Origin: an uncultured Erysipelotrichaceae bacterium
GTDB lineage: Bacteria > Bacillota_I > Bacilli_A > Erysipelotrichales > Erysipelotrichaceae
NCBI GenBank assembly: GCA_949744505.1
Contig: CATJXY010000034.1
Coordinates: forward strand, 62,001-126,000
Direction: 5' to 3'
DNA: 64,000 nt
Shown: positions 35,795-45,877 of the stretch, in pieces
Layout of the letters: each line of letters starts with the position of its first letter
Position numbering within the stretch: position 1 is the stretch's first letter
Position numbers and translations under genes: made by a program
The notes under the pieces: model-generated
The model's database searches: none
What the model was told of the DNA's origin: nothing
Seen by the model: the letters and a program-made list of their open reading frames with translations, nothing else

Positions 35795-36663
35795 TAAAAC
35801 TCTTCAAAGCGTCTATGTAATGTGTAATTGATTGTTTTTGATATAATTTCAGACAAATGCTTGATTTCTTCATCCATTTCTTTTGGTGTAACAACCATTT
35901 GGTATGATTCATTAACTTGAACAAGTTTTTTAATTTTATTTTGATCTGCTTCATTAAGATTCTCAAGAATCTCATCAATTAACGCTTCAATCGAAACAAC
36001 GGTAGCAACACCCATTGCGATGACCGGAACTTTCATCGATTCATAATTTAGTGCCATTCTATGATTTCCTACACCGGCACCGGGTTGAATTCCGGTATTG
36101 GTGATTTGAATAACACGATTAATTCGCTCTATGGAACGAGTTGCCAAAGCATCAATCGCTAATATACAATCCGGCTCATACACCTGGGCTACCGCTTTTA
36201 CAAACTCTGCTGATTCTAATCCGGTCTGTCCCATTACTCCCGGAGTAATAACCGCCACATCAGCAGCTCCACTTTTTTCGTCTAATTCATCATATCGATA
36301 TAAATGAGAAGTAACAATAATATTTTTAGCTGCCTTAGGTCCCAACGCGTCTGCTGTTATTTCCTGATTTCCCAAACCAACCACTAAAAATCGACAAAGT
36401 GGTTTTTTTATACCATCCAGTAATCCTTTTAAGCAATCCATACAAACTTGAATGATATCTTCCCTTTCTTCTTTTTCATCCAACCTTTTAAATTCTACAC
36501 TGATATAATCTCCTACTGCTTTATTAACTTCATTTATTTCGTGTAAAATTTTAACGTGGTTTGCCTCTACATGATTATATGATTTTTTTTGATGCCAAAT
36601 GTTCTCATTATCTAATAAATTTGTGACTTCTTCATAAGCCAAATCAGTCCTGTGCTTTTTCAT
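35794..36663 (-). CDS. gpr: Germination protease (GPR)
   Basis: Aspartic-like protease that degrades small acid-soluble proteins during germination; made as a zymogen in the forespore. The N-terminus MKKHRTDLAYE carries the usual RTDLA processing/SASP-like motif at residues 5-9. 'LVVGLGNQEITADALGPKAAKNIIVTSHL' and 'VAVITPGVMGQTGLESAEFVKA' are diagnostic, as is 'CILAIDALATRS'. Length 289 aa. The ATG is set by GAGGTG; a GTG lies 9 bp upstream. It is divergent from rpsT. Confidence 0.95.
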   Translation of the reverse strand: MKKHRTDLAYEEVTNLLDNENIWHQKKSYNHVEANHVKILHEINEVNKAVGDYISVEFKRLDEKEEREDIIQVCMDCLKGLLDGIKKPLCRFLVVGLGNQEITADALGPKAAKNIIVTSHLYRYDELDEKSGAADVAVITPGVMGQTGLESAEFVKAVAQVYEPDCILAIDALATRSIERINRVIQITNTGIQPGAGVGNHRMALNYESMKVPVIAMGVATVVSIEALIDEILENLNEADQNKIKKLVQVNESYQMVVTPKEMDEEIKHLSEIISKTINYTLHRRFEEF

Positions 36664-36770
36664 GATGTTCACCTCATTTTTATAGTGTCCACTTTTTTGA
36701 ATTTTAAAAGTATTTCCTGCTTTTAGCTCTAATTAAAGCGCAAAATCTTGCAATTTAGTTTTCAGTCTGT

Positions 36771-36776
36771 TATAAT
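36771..36776 (+). promoter_or_regulatory. Promoter of rpsT (-10)
   Basis: TATAAT at 36771-36776 is preceded by TTGCAA (36748-36753) with a 17-bp spacer. It drives rpsT about 35 bp downstream. Confidence 0.8.
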
Positions 36777-36809
36777 TCAAAAGGTAAAATTAGTGTAGGA
36801 GGTGCAATC

Positions 36810-37073
36810 ATGCCAAATATCAAATCAAAGAAAAAGCGTGCTATTACAAACTTGAAAAGAAATGCACATGTTAGTTCTGAAAAATCTGCTTTGAAAACAG
36901 CTATTAAAAATGTATTGAAAGCTGTAGAAGAAAATGATAAAGATGCTGCAGTTGCTGCATTCAACAATGCAAACTCTGCATTGGACAAGTCTTTTGTAAA
37001 TGGTTTACATCACAAAAATTATGTAGCTCGTCAAAAGGCTCGTTTACAGAATGCTGTAAATTCACTTCAGTAA
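36810..37073 (+). CDS. rpsT: 30S ribosomal protein S20
   Basis: Small basic protein S20, 87 aa: 'MPNIKSKKKRAITNLKRNAHVSSEKSALKTAIKN' and 'DKSFVNGLHHKNYVARQKARL' are clear family segments. GTAGGAGGTG precedes the ATG. It is divergent from gpr, as in Bacillus, and has its own terminator. Confidence 0.97.
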   Translation: MPNIKSKKKRAITNLKRNAHVSSEKSALKTAIKNVLKAVEENDKDAAVAAFNNANSALDKSFVNGLHHKNYVARQKARLQNAVNSLQ

Positions 37074-37084
37074 TAAATTTGATT

Positions 37085-37112
37085 AAAAAAGCACTGGCAA
37101 CAGTGTTTTTCT
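37085..37112 (+). terminator. Terminator of rpsT
   Basis: AAAAAGCACTG and CAGTGTTTTT pair around GCAA with a one-base bulge and a U-run on the plus strand. Confidence 0.75.
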
Positions 37113-37123
37113 TTTAAAAAAAC

Positions 37124-37150
37124 CTTCAGAAATATAAACTATCTCTGAAG
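37124..37150 (-). terminator. Terminator of groEL
   Basis: CTTCAGA/TCTGAAG 7-bp stem with a 13-base loop and a U-run on the minus strand (AAGGTTTTTTT). It lies just beyond the groEL stop. Confidence 0.75.
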
Positions 37151-37162
37151 ATTTTTTATATA

Positions 37163-38788
<1,626 letters not shown>

Positions 38789-39067
38789 TTACTCTACAAT
38801 TGCTAAAATCTCTTCACAAGAAAGAATGATGTAATCCTCACCCTCTTGCTTGATTTCTGTTCCACTGTATTTCTTATAAAGCACTTTATCGTTTACTTTT
38901 ACAGGAATTACAGTTGTTTTTCCATCGACACTGACTCCATCTCCAACCGCAACAACTACTGCATAAGCTTCATCTTTTGGCTTTTGAGAAAGAATGATTC
39001 CACTTGATGTTTCATTTTGTTCTTTCTGTTTTTTTAAAACTACATTGTTAAATAATGGTTTAATCAT
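38789..39067 (-). CDS. groES: 10 kDa co-chaperonin GroES
   Basis: GroEL cap, 92 aa from ATG 39067 (AAGGAGG upstream). The mobile loop segment 'KEQNETSSGIILSQKPKDEAYAVVVAVG' is conserved. 'NDKVLYKKYSGTEIKQEGEDYIILSCEEILAIVE' is the standard C-terminal half. The frame continues to 39091 without an SD. It opens the groES-groEL operon. Confidence 0.95.
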   Translation of the reverse strand: MIKPLFNNVVLKKQKEQNETSSGIILSQKPKDEAYAVVVAVGDGVSVDGKTTVIPVKVNDKVLYKKYSGTEIKQEGEDYIILSCEEILAIVE

Positions 39068-39084
39068 AAAGTACCTCCTTATTT

Positions 39085-39111
39085 TTAGCACTCACAAGCA
39101 TCGAATGCCAA
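39085..39111. promoter_or_regulatory. CIRCE operator 1 (groES)
   Basis: TTAGCACTC-N9-GAATGCCAA, the CIRCE inverted repeat with two mismatches in the right arm. It lies between the promoter and groES, where HrcA would bind. Confidence 0.8.
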
Positions 39112-39118
39112 CACCATT

Positions 39119-39147
39119 ATATTAATCCTTTTTTAGCACTCTGTCAA
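39119..39147 (-). promoter_or_regulatory. Promoter of groES-groEL
   Basis: TTGACA (39147-39142) and TAATAT (39124-39119), 17-bp spacer. The -35 overlaps CIRCE 2; CIRCE 1 lies just downstream of the -10. Confidence 0.7.
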
Positions 39148-39159
39148 TTGGTTTGCTAA
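39133..39159. promoter_or_regulatory. CIRCE operator 2 (groES)
   Basis: TTAGCACTC-N9-GTTTGCTAA, second CIRCE-like repeat with two mismatches in the right arm, spaced 48 bp from the first. It spans the -35 region. Confidence 0.75.
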
Positions 39160-39164
39160 AAAAA

Positions 39165-40139
39165 TTATTCATCAATTTCAATGATTTTGTTGATTTCATT
39201 AGATAAGTTCAATGCAGTATTATAGTAATATTCAAAAGAAACATCCCGAATTTCGTTGGGGTGATTTAAATCTTCTTCAATAAATTCAATACATTCATTT
39301 AATAAAGAAAGTTTTATATCCAATAAATACCGATTATAATCTGGTTTAATAATTAATTTTTCATATACAGTATCAACGAAAATTCTTCGTTGTTCATCAT
39401 TCATATAAAATGGAAAAGTAATTCTGTTCTCGGTCCCATGAGCAATTAATCGAGCGATATCCAACGAATATGGCATCATCCCACCAAATGCCCAATCAAT
39501 AAGAACAACTCGTCTTTTATTATAAATCGCATTGAATTGCAAAAAATCTCCATTACAAAAAGTTCTTGGACAATCTTTTTGTCTTAGTATAAATTTATCA
39601 TAGGCTTTTTTTAATTCGATTTCATTTTTTAAGCATTCAGATCTTCTTAAAATTCGATTCATATATTTATCAAATCGATCCTGTTTTATATTTTTATAAT
39701 CTTCCTTATTCATCCAAGATTCATTCATGATTTCTGTAATACTTTCAGCACATAAATAAGCCATTTCATTACTAAAATTTCTGAGATCTTTCCCTTCTAT
39801 AAATTCAAGTAAAATCCAACATTTTGTACAATCTAAATATTTTCCATAATAAGTCGGAACAGAAAAAGAATGTTTGCTCAAAAAATTTTCATAAATTTCG
39901 CTTTCTTGGATTGTTGTTTTTTTTAATACATATATTTCTTTATTCGTTGTCACTTTATAACAATTATATCTTCTAATCTCTTTAGTCCCTACTAACCCTT
40001 CACAAAATTGTTCTATCTTTAATATTTTCAATGGATGTTGAACAATTTTTCTCATAATTGAGATAACTTTTATATCCAAGTTTACTTTCTCTAAAAAAGA
40101 AATGCTATGAGTTTCATTTATTTTCGATGGTGAATCCAT
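39165..40139 (-). CDS. Phosphotransferase (aminoglycoside/choline kinase-like)
   Basis: 324 aa. 'GTKEIRRYNCYKVTTNKEIYVLKKT' resembles the N-lobe nucleotide loop of APH/ChoK kinases. The catalytic loop is 'CNGDFLQFNAIYNKRRVVLIDWAFGGMMPYSLDIARL' (Brenner-type D..N and the D-W metal site). Substrate is unknown; choline, hydroxylated amino acids and drugs are family options. No SD near the first ATG 40139; ATG 40055 is an alternative. The 3' end of the regulator gene overlaps it by 26 bp. Confidence 0.75.
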   Translation of the reverse strand: MDSPSKINETHSISFLEKVNLDIKVISIMRKIVQHPLKILKIEQFCEGLVGTKEIRRYNCYKVTTNKEIYVLKKTTIQESEIYENFLSKHSFSVPTYYGKYLDCTKCWILLEFIEGKDLRNFSNEMAYLCAESITEIMNESWMNKEDYKNIKQDRFDKYMNRILRRSECLKNEIELKKAYDKFILRQKDCPRTFCNGDFLQFNAIYNKRRVVLIDWAFGGMMPYSLDIARLIAHGTENRITFPFYMNDEQRRIFVDTVYEKLIIKPDYNRYLLDIKLSLLNECIEFIEEDLNHPNEIRDVSFEYYYNTALNLSNEINKIIEIDE

Positions 40140-41136
40140 ATTTATCTATCCTATCTTGAATTTCTTTAACCTGTTTTCCTTTTGTAATATTCCATTCCTC
40201 TTTTAATAAATTCAACTCACGTTGGTAAGTTTGAATGACTTTCTCGTTTTCACCTAAGATTTCATACAATTTAACAATTGCATCAAGCATATCTGTATAA
40301 CGTGGCTTAGGTGCTATATCATGACACAGTTCATAGATTTCAATCGCAACTTCATATTGACAATTTGAGGCAAATCGATTTGCTATCTCCATCAAAATAC
40401 GCCAATCATTTTTATTATCTTCCATAAGATTCATATAGAGCTTCTTTGTGTTATTAAATCCGGATTTCTTCTCCTGAATTAAAATCTCATAGTATGAAGA
40501 CAAATAACTTCCTCTCCCTTCTTCTAACAGCTTCTTTGCCTCATTCAACCTTCCATCAGCTATGAGGTTATCAATCAAAAAAAGTGCAGTTCTTTGGTTC
40601 TGTTGTTCATTCATTAACGTTTTTAATATATTAACTAACTTTGAATGATTATTTACATTCCAATCATTTATCATTCCATTTGAAGCATTATTCAATGTGT
40701 TTAAATCGAATTTATTATCCGGTTTAATTTTCAGTGCTTTTAATGCGTAATGAGCTGCCTTTTCATTCAAGCAACATGCTTCAAAATGATACAAATCACC
40801 CAGTATTGAATTCGCTTTATAATTATCCGGGTTTCTTTTTAATTGATCAATCAAAAATGTTTCACTATGATTAAAAAATTCATTTGTAAGAGGATATCCA
40901 TTTTCTACAGCGTGTTCGATACGAGTATATTCCAAATCAGTCGGATATTCAAATAATTCATCAATAGTTATCCCAAAATAAGAAGCTATCGCCGGTAATT
41001 GACTTATATCCGGATAGCTAGAATTGCTTTCCCATTTACTTATAGCTTGTGCCGTTACATTAAAAACCTCTGCAAGTTCACTCTGTGAAAGAGCTTTTTC
41101 TGTCCTCATACGTTTGATTGCTTTACCTAAATTCAT
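40114..41136 (-). CDS. XRE-type regulator with TPR-like C-terminus
   Basis: 340 aa. N-terminal HTH at about 3-60 ('AIKRMRTEKALSQSELAEVFNVTAQAISKWESNSSYPDI'). The remainder is helical repeats ('YKANSILGDLYHFEACCLNEKAAHYALKALK', 'IEIYELCHDIAPKPRYTDML') of TPR type. This layout is seen in peptide-responsive or cofactor-sensing regulators. It overlaps the phosphotransferase by 26 bp, so the kinase is a likely target or partner. It has a promoter at 41165-41193. Confidence 0.82.
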   Translation of the reverse strand: MNLGKAIKRMRTEKALSQSELAEVFNVTAQAISKWESNSSYPDISQLPAIASYFGITIDELFEYPTDLEYTRIEHAVENGYPLTNEFFNHSETFLIDQLKRNPDNYKANSILGDLYHFEACCLNEKAAHYALKALKIKPDNKFDLNTLNNASNGMINDWNVNNHSKLVNILKTLMNEQQNQRTALFLIDNLIADGRLNEAKKLLEEGRGSYLSSYYEILIQEKKSGFNNTKKLYMNLMEDNKNDWRILMEIANRFASNCQYEVAIEIYELCHDIAPKPRYTDMLDAIVKLYEILGENEKVIQTYQRELNLLKEEWNITKGKQVKEIQDRIDKYGFTIENK

Positions 41137-41164
41137 ACTTTTTCTTTCTCACTTTCTATCTAAA

Positions 41165-41193
41165 ATGATAAATGAGATTTCTTCAACTATCAA
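41165..41193 (-). promoter_or_regulatory. Promoter of the XRE regulator
   Basis: TTGATA (41193-41188) and TATCAT (41170-41165), 17-bp spacer, about 30 bp before the start. Confidence 0.55.
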
Positions 41194-41237
41194 TTGATTC
41201 TTCTTTGATTTTTTTTAACTATTCGTTGAATAAAAAA

Positions 41238-41261
41238 AGTTTGGTCAAATATGACCAAACT
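41238..41261 (-). terminator. Terminator of obgE
   Basis: Perfect 10-bp stem AGTTTGGTCA/TGACCAAACT with a 4-base loop and seven U on the minus strand. It closes the rplU-prp-rpmA-obgE run. Confidence 0.88.
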
Positions 41262-41273
41262 ATTATTTATGTT

Positions 41274-42569
41274 TTAAAAATCAACTTCATCTGTAAATTC
41301 AAATTGGTAATCAGCAATTCCAACGATATCGCCCTCTGCAACACCGGCTTCACGTAAAGCATCATCAACCCCTAGTTTCTTTAATTCATTACCAAATCGA
41401 ATAGCATCCATTTCCGTTTCAAAGCGACTCATTTCAAACAATTTCTGAATACGCTCCCCTTCAACATTCCATAAATGCTCACCAAGTCTTTGAATCGTAA
41501 ATGGCTTCGACTTTGGCTCAAATTTAAATAAGACTCCTTCTGATTTGTTTTCTTCTTCATTATACAACGGGAATTCCGGCGTAACAGCCAATAAATCTGC
41601 TGCTCTATATAATACTTCATCGACTCCCTCGTGAATAATCGTACAGGTCGGAAATATTTCTAGATTCGGATAGGCATTTTTAAATCTTTCAAGATTCTCT
41701 TCAGATTTTTCCATATCCATTTTATTAGCCAAAATAACCTGGGGTCTTTCTAAAAGACGCATTTGATATTGAGACAACTCTTTATTGATGATTTCATAAT
41801 CTTCAATCGGATCTCTTCCATCTGCACCAGACATATCTAAAATATGAATCAAAACACGACAACGTTCAATATGTCTTAAAAACTGATGACCCAATCCTTT
41901 TCCCTCAGCAGCACCTTCAATCAGCCCAGGTAAATCTGCCATGACAAAACTTCTTCCATCCTTGACTTGGACCACTCCTAAATTTGGAACTAGTGTTGTA
42001 AATGGATACTCGGCAATTTCCGGTTTTGCGGCCGATACGACAGAAAGTAAAGTACTTTTTCCAACGGACGGGAACCCAACAAGACCTACATCAGCCAAAA
42101 GTTTTAACTCTACTTCAACTTCCTTTTCTTCGCCCGGCTGTCCCATCTCACAAAACTCAGGGGCAGAATTTCTGGAAGTAGCAAAATGCCAATTTCCTTT
42201 TCCGCCTTTTCCACCTTTTGCAATAATCGCAGACTGTTCATCTTGTGTTAAATCCGCAATAATCGCACCTGTTCTACTATCTTTAACAATTGTACCAATC
42301 GGGACACGGATAACAATATCTTCCCCAGCAGCACCATGCATTTTTTTTGTTTTTCCAACTCCACCATTTTTAGCAGAAATCAGTCTGTTATAACGAAGAT
42401 CCAAAAGCGTTGATTTATTGGAATCAACCTGAAAAATAATACTTCCGCCATTTCCACCGTCACCGCCATTTGGTCCTCCTAAAGGAACATATTTCTCTCT
42501 TCTAAAAGAAACAATACCATTTCCGCCATTCCCGGCTCGTAGCTTTAATTTTACACGATCAACAAACAT
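41274..42569 (-). CDS. obgE: GTPase ObgE / CgtA
   Basis: Essential ribosome-assembly and stress GTPase, 431 aa. The Gly-rich Obg fold fills about 1-155 ('GGNGIVSFRREKYVPLGGPNGGDGGNGG'). The G domain has 'GFPSVGKSTLLSVV' (G1), 'DLPGLIEGAAEGKGLG' (G3) and 'NKMD' (G4). A C-terminal OCT domain is present. Follows rpmA as in most Firmicutes. Confidence 0.97.
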   Translation of the reverse strand: MFVDRVKLKLRAGNGGNGIVSFRREKYVPLGGPNGGDGGNGGSIIFQVDSNKSTLLDLRYNRLISAKNGGVGKTKKMHGAAGEDIVIRVPIGTIVKDSRTGAIIADLTQDEQSAIIAKGGKGGKGNWHFATSRNSAPEFCEMGQPGEEKEVEVELKLLADVGLVGFPSVGKSTLLSVVSAAKPEIAEYPFTTLVPNLGVVQVKDGRSFVMADLPGLIEGAAEGKGLGHQFLRHIERCRVLIHILDMSGADGRDPIEDYEIINKELSQYQMRLLERPQVILANKMDMEKSEENLERFKNAYPNLEIFPTCTIIHEGVDEVLYRAADLLAVTPEFPLYNEEENKSEGVLFKFEPKSKPFTIQRLGEHLWNVEGERIQKLFEMSRFETEMDAIRFGNELKKLGVDDALREAGVAEGDIVGIADYQFEFTDEVDF

Positions 42570-42602
42570 AAATTTGCCTCACTTTCTAAGTTAACATGAA
42601 AA

Positions 42603-42624
42603 AATCCCCAATTTACTGGGGATT
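42603..42624 (-). terminator. Terminator between rpmA and obgE
   Basis: AATCCCCA/TGGGGATT stem (8 bp) with a 6-base loop and a following U-run on the minus strand. It should separate ribosomal-protein from obgE expression in part. Confidence 0.75.
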
Positions 42625-42630
42625 CCATTG

Positions 42631-42915
42631 TTATGCTGCAGGATAAACTGAAACCTGAGTTCTGTTTTTTCCAAGACGCTCGTATTTAACAGTTCCTTCA
42701 CACATTGCAAACAATGTGTCATCACCGCCACGTCCAACATTTGTACCCGGATGGATCTTTGTTCCTCTTTGACGATAAATGATTGAACCGGCATTAGCTT
42801 TTTGACCATCTGCCAATTTTGCACCTAGTCTCTTAGAATGAGAATCACGTCCGTTCTTTGTAGAACTTACCCCTTTTTTCGAAGCGAAAAATTGAATATT
42901 CAATGAAAACTTCAT
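42631..42915 (-). CDS. rpmA: 50S ribosomal protein L27 with Prp-cleaved N-terminus
   Basis: 94 aa. '[27 protein letters not shown]' is the L27 core. The N-terminus [15 protein letters not shown] includes the QFF-A junction, the known Prp cleavage site of Firmicutes, so the first nine or so residues are removed before ribosome assembly. Its protease gene (prp) lies directly upstream, 3 bp away. Confidence 0.95.
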   Translation of the reverse strand: MKFSLNIQFFASKKGVSSTKNGRDSHSKRLGAKLADGQKANAGSIIYRQRGTKIHPGTNVGRGGDDTLFAMCEGTVKYERLGKNRTQVSVYPAA

Positions 42916-42918
42916 GGA

Positions 42919-43230
42919 TTACACCTCCTGTATTTGTATCTTGATAAAATCCGGATAACTTTCCTCAACCGTTCTCAGTTGAACTAATCCGGTATTGAGT
43001 ATAATTTGAGTTTTGGAATCTGCATTTAATGCTTCAATGCTTATTTTACTATCAACAGACATTTTAACATTTTCATTAGACATTTCATCTAATGCATTTA
43101 AAAGTCCAAACATGATCGAACTCACAGCCGCACACACCAAATCTTTTCCTATCTCATCATACCCCGCATGTCCTTTTACATCAATTTTGTTAATTTGATC
43201 CGAAGAACATTGTACTTTAATTTGAATCAT
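42919..43230 (-). CDS. prp: Ribosomal-processing cysteine protease Prp
   Basis: 103-aa protease (YsxB) that trims L27. The catalytic His is in 'VKGHAGYDEIG' near residue 21. The Cys is in 'GKDLVCAAVSSIMFGLLNAL' near residue 33. It is located between rplU and rpmA, as in Bacillus and Staphylococcus. Both partners are present, so L27 processing is probable. Confidence 0.93.
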   Translation of the reverse strand: MIQIKVQCSSDQINKIDVKGHAGYDEIGKDLVCAAVSSIMFGLLNALDEMSNENVKMSVDSKISIEALNADSKTQIILNTGLVQLRTVEESYPDFIKIQIQEV

Positions 43231-43232
43231 GA

Positions 43233-43544
43233 CTATGCTTCAATAGACTCAACAACAAGTTTTGTGAATGGCTGTCTATGACCCATTTTACGGCGTGTTG
43301 AGCTTTGTTTAGCTGTGTATTTGAAAATAACAATTTTCTTAGCCTTGCCCTGCTCAAGAACCTTACATGTCACTTTAGCACCTTCAACATAAGGTGTACC
43401 TAGTTTCAAAGTTTCATTGCATGCTGCAACAACTTTGTCAAAAACAACTTGTGCATCTTTTTCAACATCAAGCTTTTCTACAAAAATAACTTGACCTTCT
43501 TCAACACGTAGCTGTTTTCCACCTGTTTCAATAATTGCGTACAT
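43233..43544 (-). CDS. rplU: 50S ribosomal protein L21
   Basis: 103 aa. '[30 protein letters not shown]' and the C-terminal '[28 protein letters not shown]' are the L21 signature. The Lys/Arg-rich RNA-binding segment is intact. AAGGAGG precedes the ATG. It opens the rplU-prp-rpmA operon and carries an L21 leader. Confidence 0.97.
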   Translation of the reverse strand: MYAIIETGGKQLRVEEGQVIFVEKLDVEKDAQVVFDKVVAACNETLKLGTPYVEGAKVTCKVLEQGKAKKIVIFKYTAKQSSTRRKMGHRQPFTKLVVESIEA

Positions 43545-43559
43545 TGTATTGCACCTCCT

Positions 43560-43652
43560 TAATTTCTTTCTGATGACTCGCCATGACGGGTGGTTTTTTT
43601 AACACTTTAACCCGACTATGTGCGGTTGCAGTCACTAAAAGGACTTACAACA
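43560..43652 (-). promoter_or_regulatory. L21 leader-like structured 5' UTR of rplU
   Basis: Between promoter and start, the minus-strand RNA has 'CAACCGCACATAGTCGGGTT', followed by GTG-rich and ACCACCCG segments. These match my memory of the Firmicute L21 leader (RF00559). Paired G/C-rich stretches such as CGGGTT/AACCACCCG are visible. Autoregulation by L21 is a family-level claim. Confidence 0.6.
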
Positions 43653-43657
43653 CAGGG

Positions 43658-43686
43658 AGTTTAACATATTTTGCAAAATAAGTCAA
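43658..43686 (-). promoter_or_regulatory. Promoter of rplU-prp-rpmA
   Basis: TTGACT (43686-43681) and TAAACT (43663-43658) with a 17-bp spacer. It sits directly before the structured leader. Confidence 0.7.
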
Positions 43687-43764
43687 TAAATACTCTTTCA
43701 TAAATTCAATCCTCAGAACTTTTTTTATCCATTAAGTGAAGCTTTCTACTACATTTATAATTTA

Positions 43765-44433
43765 TCATCTTTTCAATACAATTGGAGGCAATATTTTAGA
43801 ATTCGGTTTTTCGTTTTTCACCGCCTCAATTAAGACCGTAATTGCTTCTTTCTTATTTTCATCATACACAAATTGCAATGCCTTCACTTCTAAATTGCAT
43901 TTTGAGCATTCAATCAAAATCTCAGTAATTCGTGATGCGCGATGAACTAAATAAAATCGTCCTTTATCTTTTAAAAACCTACTGGCAGAATAACAACATT
44001 GGTGCAATGTCATATATTTTTCATGCCTTGCCACTTCCAAATATTTATTCTCATTACGATTATGAACATTACTCGTATCAAAATAAGGTGGATTACATAC
44101 AACAACATCAACTTTTGAAATCACAACATCTTTTACATCGCTGACAATAATTTCAACATTACTCAAATGATTCTGAATCATATTCTCACATGCAAGTTCA
44201 CAAGCTTCTTCAAATACATCAATTCCAATCATTTTATTAGGCTCAAAGCGAGAAGCATATAAAAGAAGTGCTCCATTATTGCATCCCATATCCACAACAC
44301 TTTCACCTTTTTTTACTTTCATAAAATTTCCCAATAATGCTGTATCTGTATTCATACGAAACATATCTTTTCTTTGATAAAGATGTATATCTGTGTTTGG
44401 AAGATAATCCCAAGTCTTATTCGTCGATTTCAT
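43765..44433 (-). CDS. tRNA1(Val) m6A37 methyltransferase-like (TrmN6/YabB)
   Basis: 222-aa SAM-dependent methyltransferase. 'VVDMGCNNGALLLYASRFEPNKMIGIDVFEEACELA' is motif I-II. 'VVVCNPPYFDTSNVHNRNENKYLEVARHE' includes the NPPY motif of N6-adenine enzymes. The family modifies A37 of tRNA1(Val); target here is inferred. ATG 44433 is chosen for its GGAGG site; it overlaps the histidine kinase end by 17 bp. Confidence 0.85.
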   Translation of the reverse strand: MKSTNKTWDYLPNTDIHLYQRKDMFRMNTDTALLGNFMKVKKGESVVDMGCNNGALLLYASRFEPNKMIGIDVFEEACELACENMIQNHLSNVEIIVSDVKDVVISKVDVVVCNPPYFDTSNVHNRNENKYLEVARHEKYMTLHQCCYSASRFLKDKGRFYLVHRASRITEILIECSKCNLEVKALQFVYDENKKEAITVLIEAVKNEKPNSKILPPIVLKR

Positions 44434-45877
44434 TATATACCTCCATTTCAAAAAAGAAAGTTGTTCCTTTATTAAGCTCACTTTCAACCCCGTATTCCAT
44501 ATTATGTGCTTCCAAAATAGCCCTTACAATAGCAAGACCTAACCCGCTTCCATTTGATGACCTTTTAAATTTCTTATTTATCTTATAATAACGATCCCAA
44601 ATGTATGGTAAATCCTCTGGTGCAATTCCCGAACCATTATCAGAAATTTCAATACGAATATTTCTTTTTCTCTTCTTCACTCGAATTGTAATTTTAGTAC
44701 CATCCGCAGAATGCTTGATTGCATTGGAAATAAAATTAGCAATAACTTGCCCAATTTTTATTTCATCGGCATACACCGTATAATCATTTTCGCACTCAAC
44801 TTCTAATAAAATTTGATGTTCATCGATAAGTCCTTGATAAAGCATCACAATTTCATCTATTTTTTCTTTAATGTTAAAATAGCTACAATTCAACTCATAT
44901 GTTCCGGATTGCATTTTGCTTAATTCCTGCATATCCAATACAAGCCGATCCAAATATTCGGTTTCTTTGACGATAACATCCAAATGTTCTTCCCTTTTTT
45001 CAGGGTTATCACCGGATATATCCTTAATCATCTCTGCATAAGCTCGAATCATTGTTAAAGGTGTCTTAATATCATGTGAAACATTCGCAATCAAATCTTT
45101 TCTAAGTTCATCAACTTTTCCCAATTTATCTGCTGCTTCATTTAATGTATGAGCCAACTCTTCTATTTCCGTATATGATTTTCCCTCAAAATGAACATCA
45201 TAGTTTCCTTGAGCCAATTCGTCGGCAGAACTCTTTATTTTCAAAATCGGTTTTGATATGAATTTAGAAAAAATGCCTGATGCAAGAATCGAAATCCCCA
45301 TCACAATTAAAGCCATATAAAAATACTGTGATGTAAAAATTTCCAAAGTTGTATCCAATGGATCGATCGGACTATTTACAAATAGATAATAATTAACTAA
45401 TTGTGAGTTGATTTTTGTACCGTAAATAATTGTTTCTTGCTTTGTTTTAGGATTTTCAACTATTTGAGAAAATTCATTATTGGTTTCATCTACCAATGAC
45501 AAAAAGGCCGTCCCTTCACGAGTCGGTCTGATTCTTGTCTCATTTGAAAGACGTATCGTTTGATTAAAAATACATGATGCACCTAGATTCTCAGGATCAT
45601 AAGCCAATTTGCCACTTTCATAATAAATAATCGGACAAACATTATAACTTATTGCCGTAGAAAGAATCTTATCTAAAGAGGCCTGACTAATTTCTTCACT
45701 TTCCAAAATACTTTCAATTTCTGTAGCCACTGTTTTTGCGGTATTGGATTTAATATTTCGATAGTATGGTTTAATTAACACATTCTGTAAACTAATTAAC
45801 ACAACTAAAATTCCTAACGCAAACGCAAGAAATGTAATCAGAATCTGAAATTGTACCCCTTTAAATCTAAGCTTCAA
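44417..45877 (-). CDS. Sensor histidine kinase (two-component)
   Basis: Membrane sensor of about 486 aa. Transmembrane helix about 9-33, an extracellular domain about 35-170, second helix near 185, then HAMP. H-box 'IANVSHDIKTPLTMIRAYAEM' (phosphorylated His), N-box and 'DNGSGIAPEDLPYIWDRYYK', then 'GSGLGLAIVRAILEAH'. The likely start is TTG 45877 after GGGG at 6 nt, which overlaps the response regulator by 11 bp. It resembles PhoR/WalK kinases in layout; the signal is unknown. Confidence 0.93.
   Translation of the reverse strand: MKLRFKGVQFQILITFLAFALGILVVLISLQNVLIKPYYRNIKSNTAKTVATEIESILESEEISQASLDKILSTAISYNVCPIIYYESGKLAYDPENLGASCIFNQTIRLSNETRIRPTREGTAFLSLVDETNNEFSQIVENPKTKQETIIYGTKINSQLVNYYLFVNSPIDPLDTTLEIFTSQYFYMALIVMGISILASGIFSKFISKPILKIKSSADELAQGNYDVHFEGKSYTEIEELAHTLNEAADKLGKVDELRKDLIANVSHDIKTPLTMIRAYAEMIKDISGDNPEKREEHLDVIVKETEYLDRLVLDMQELSKMQSGTYELNCSYFNIKEKIDEIVMLYQGLIDEHQILLEVECENDYTVYADEIKIGQVIANFISNAIKHSADGTKITIRVKKRKRNIRIEISDNGSGIAPEDLPYIWDRYYKINKKFKRSSNGSGLGLAIVRAILEAHNMEYGVESELNKGTTFFFEMEVYNEIDE

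Noticed and set aside
36664-36735. Sigma-F/G promoter of gpr
   Set aside because: A GTGGACACTA element is present but the -35 is poor at workable spacing.
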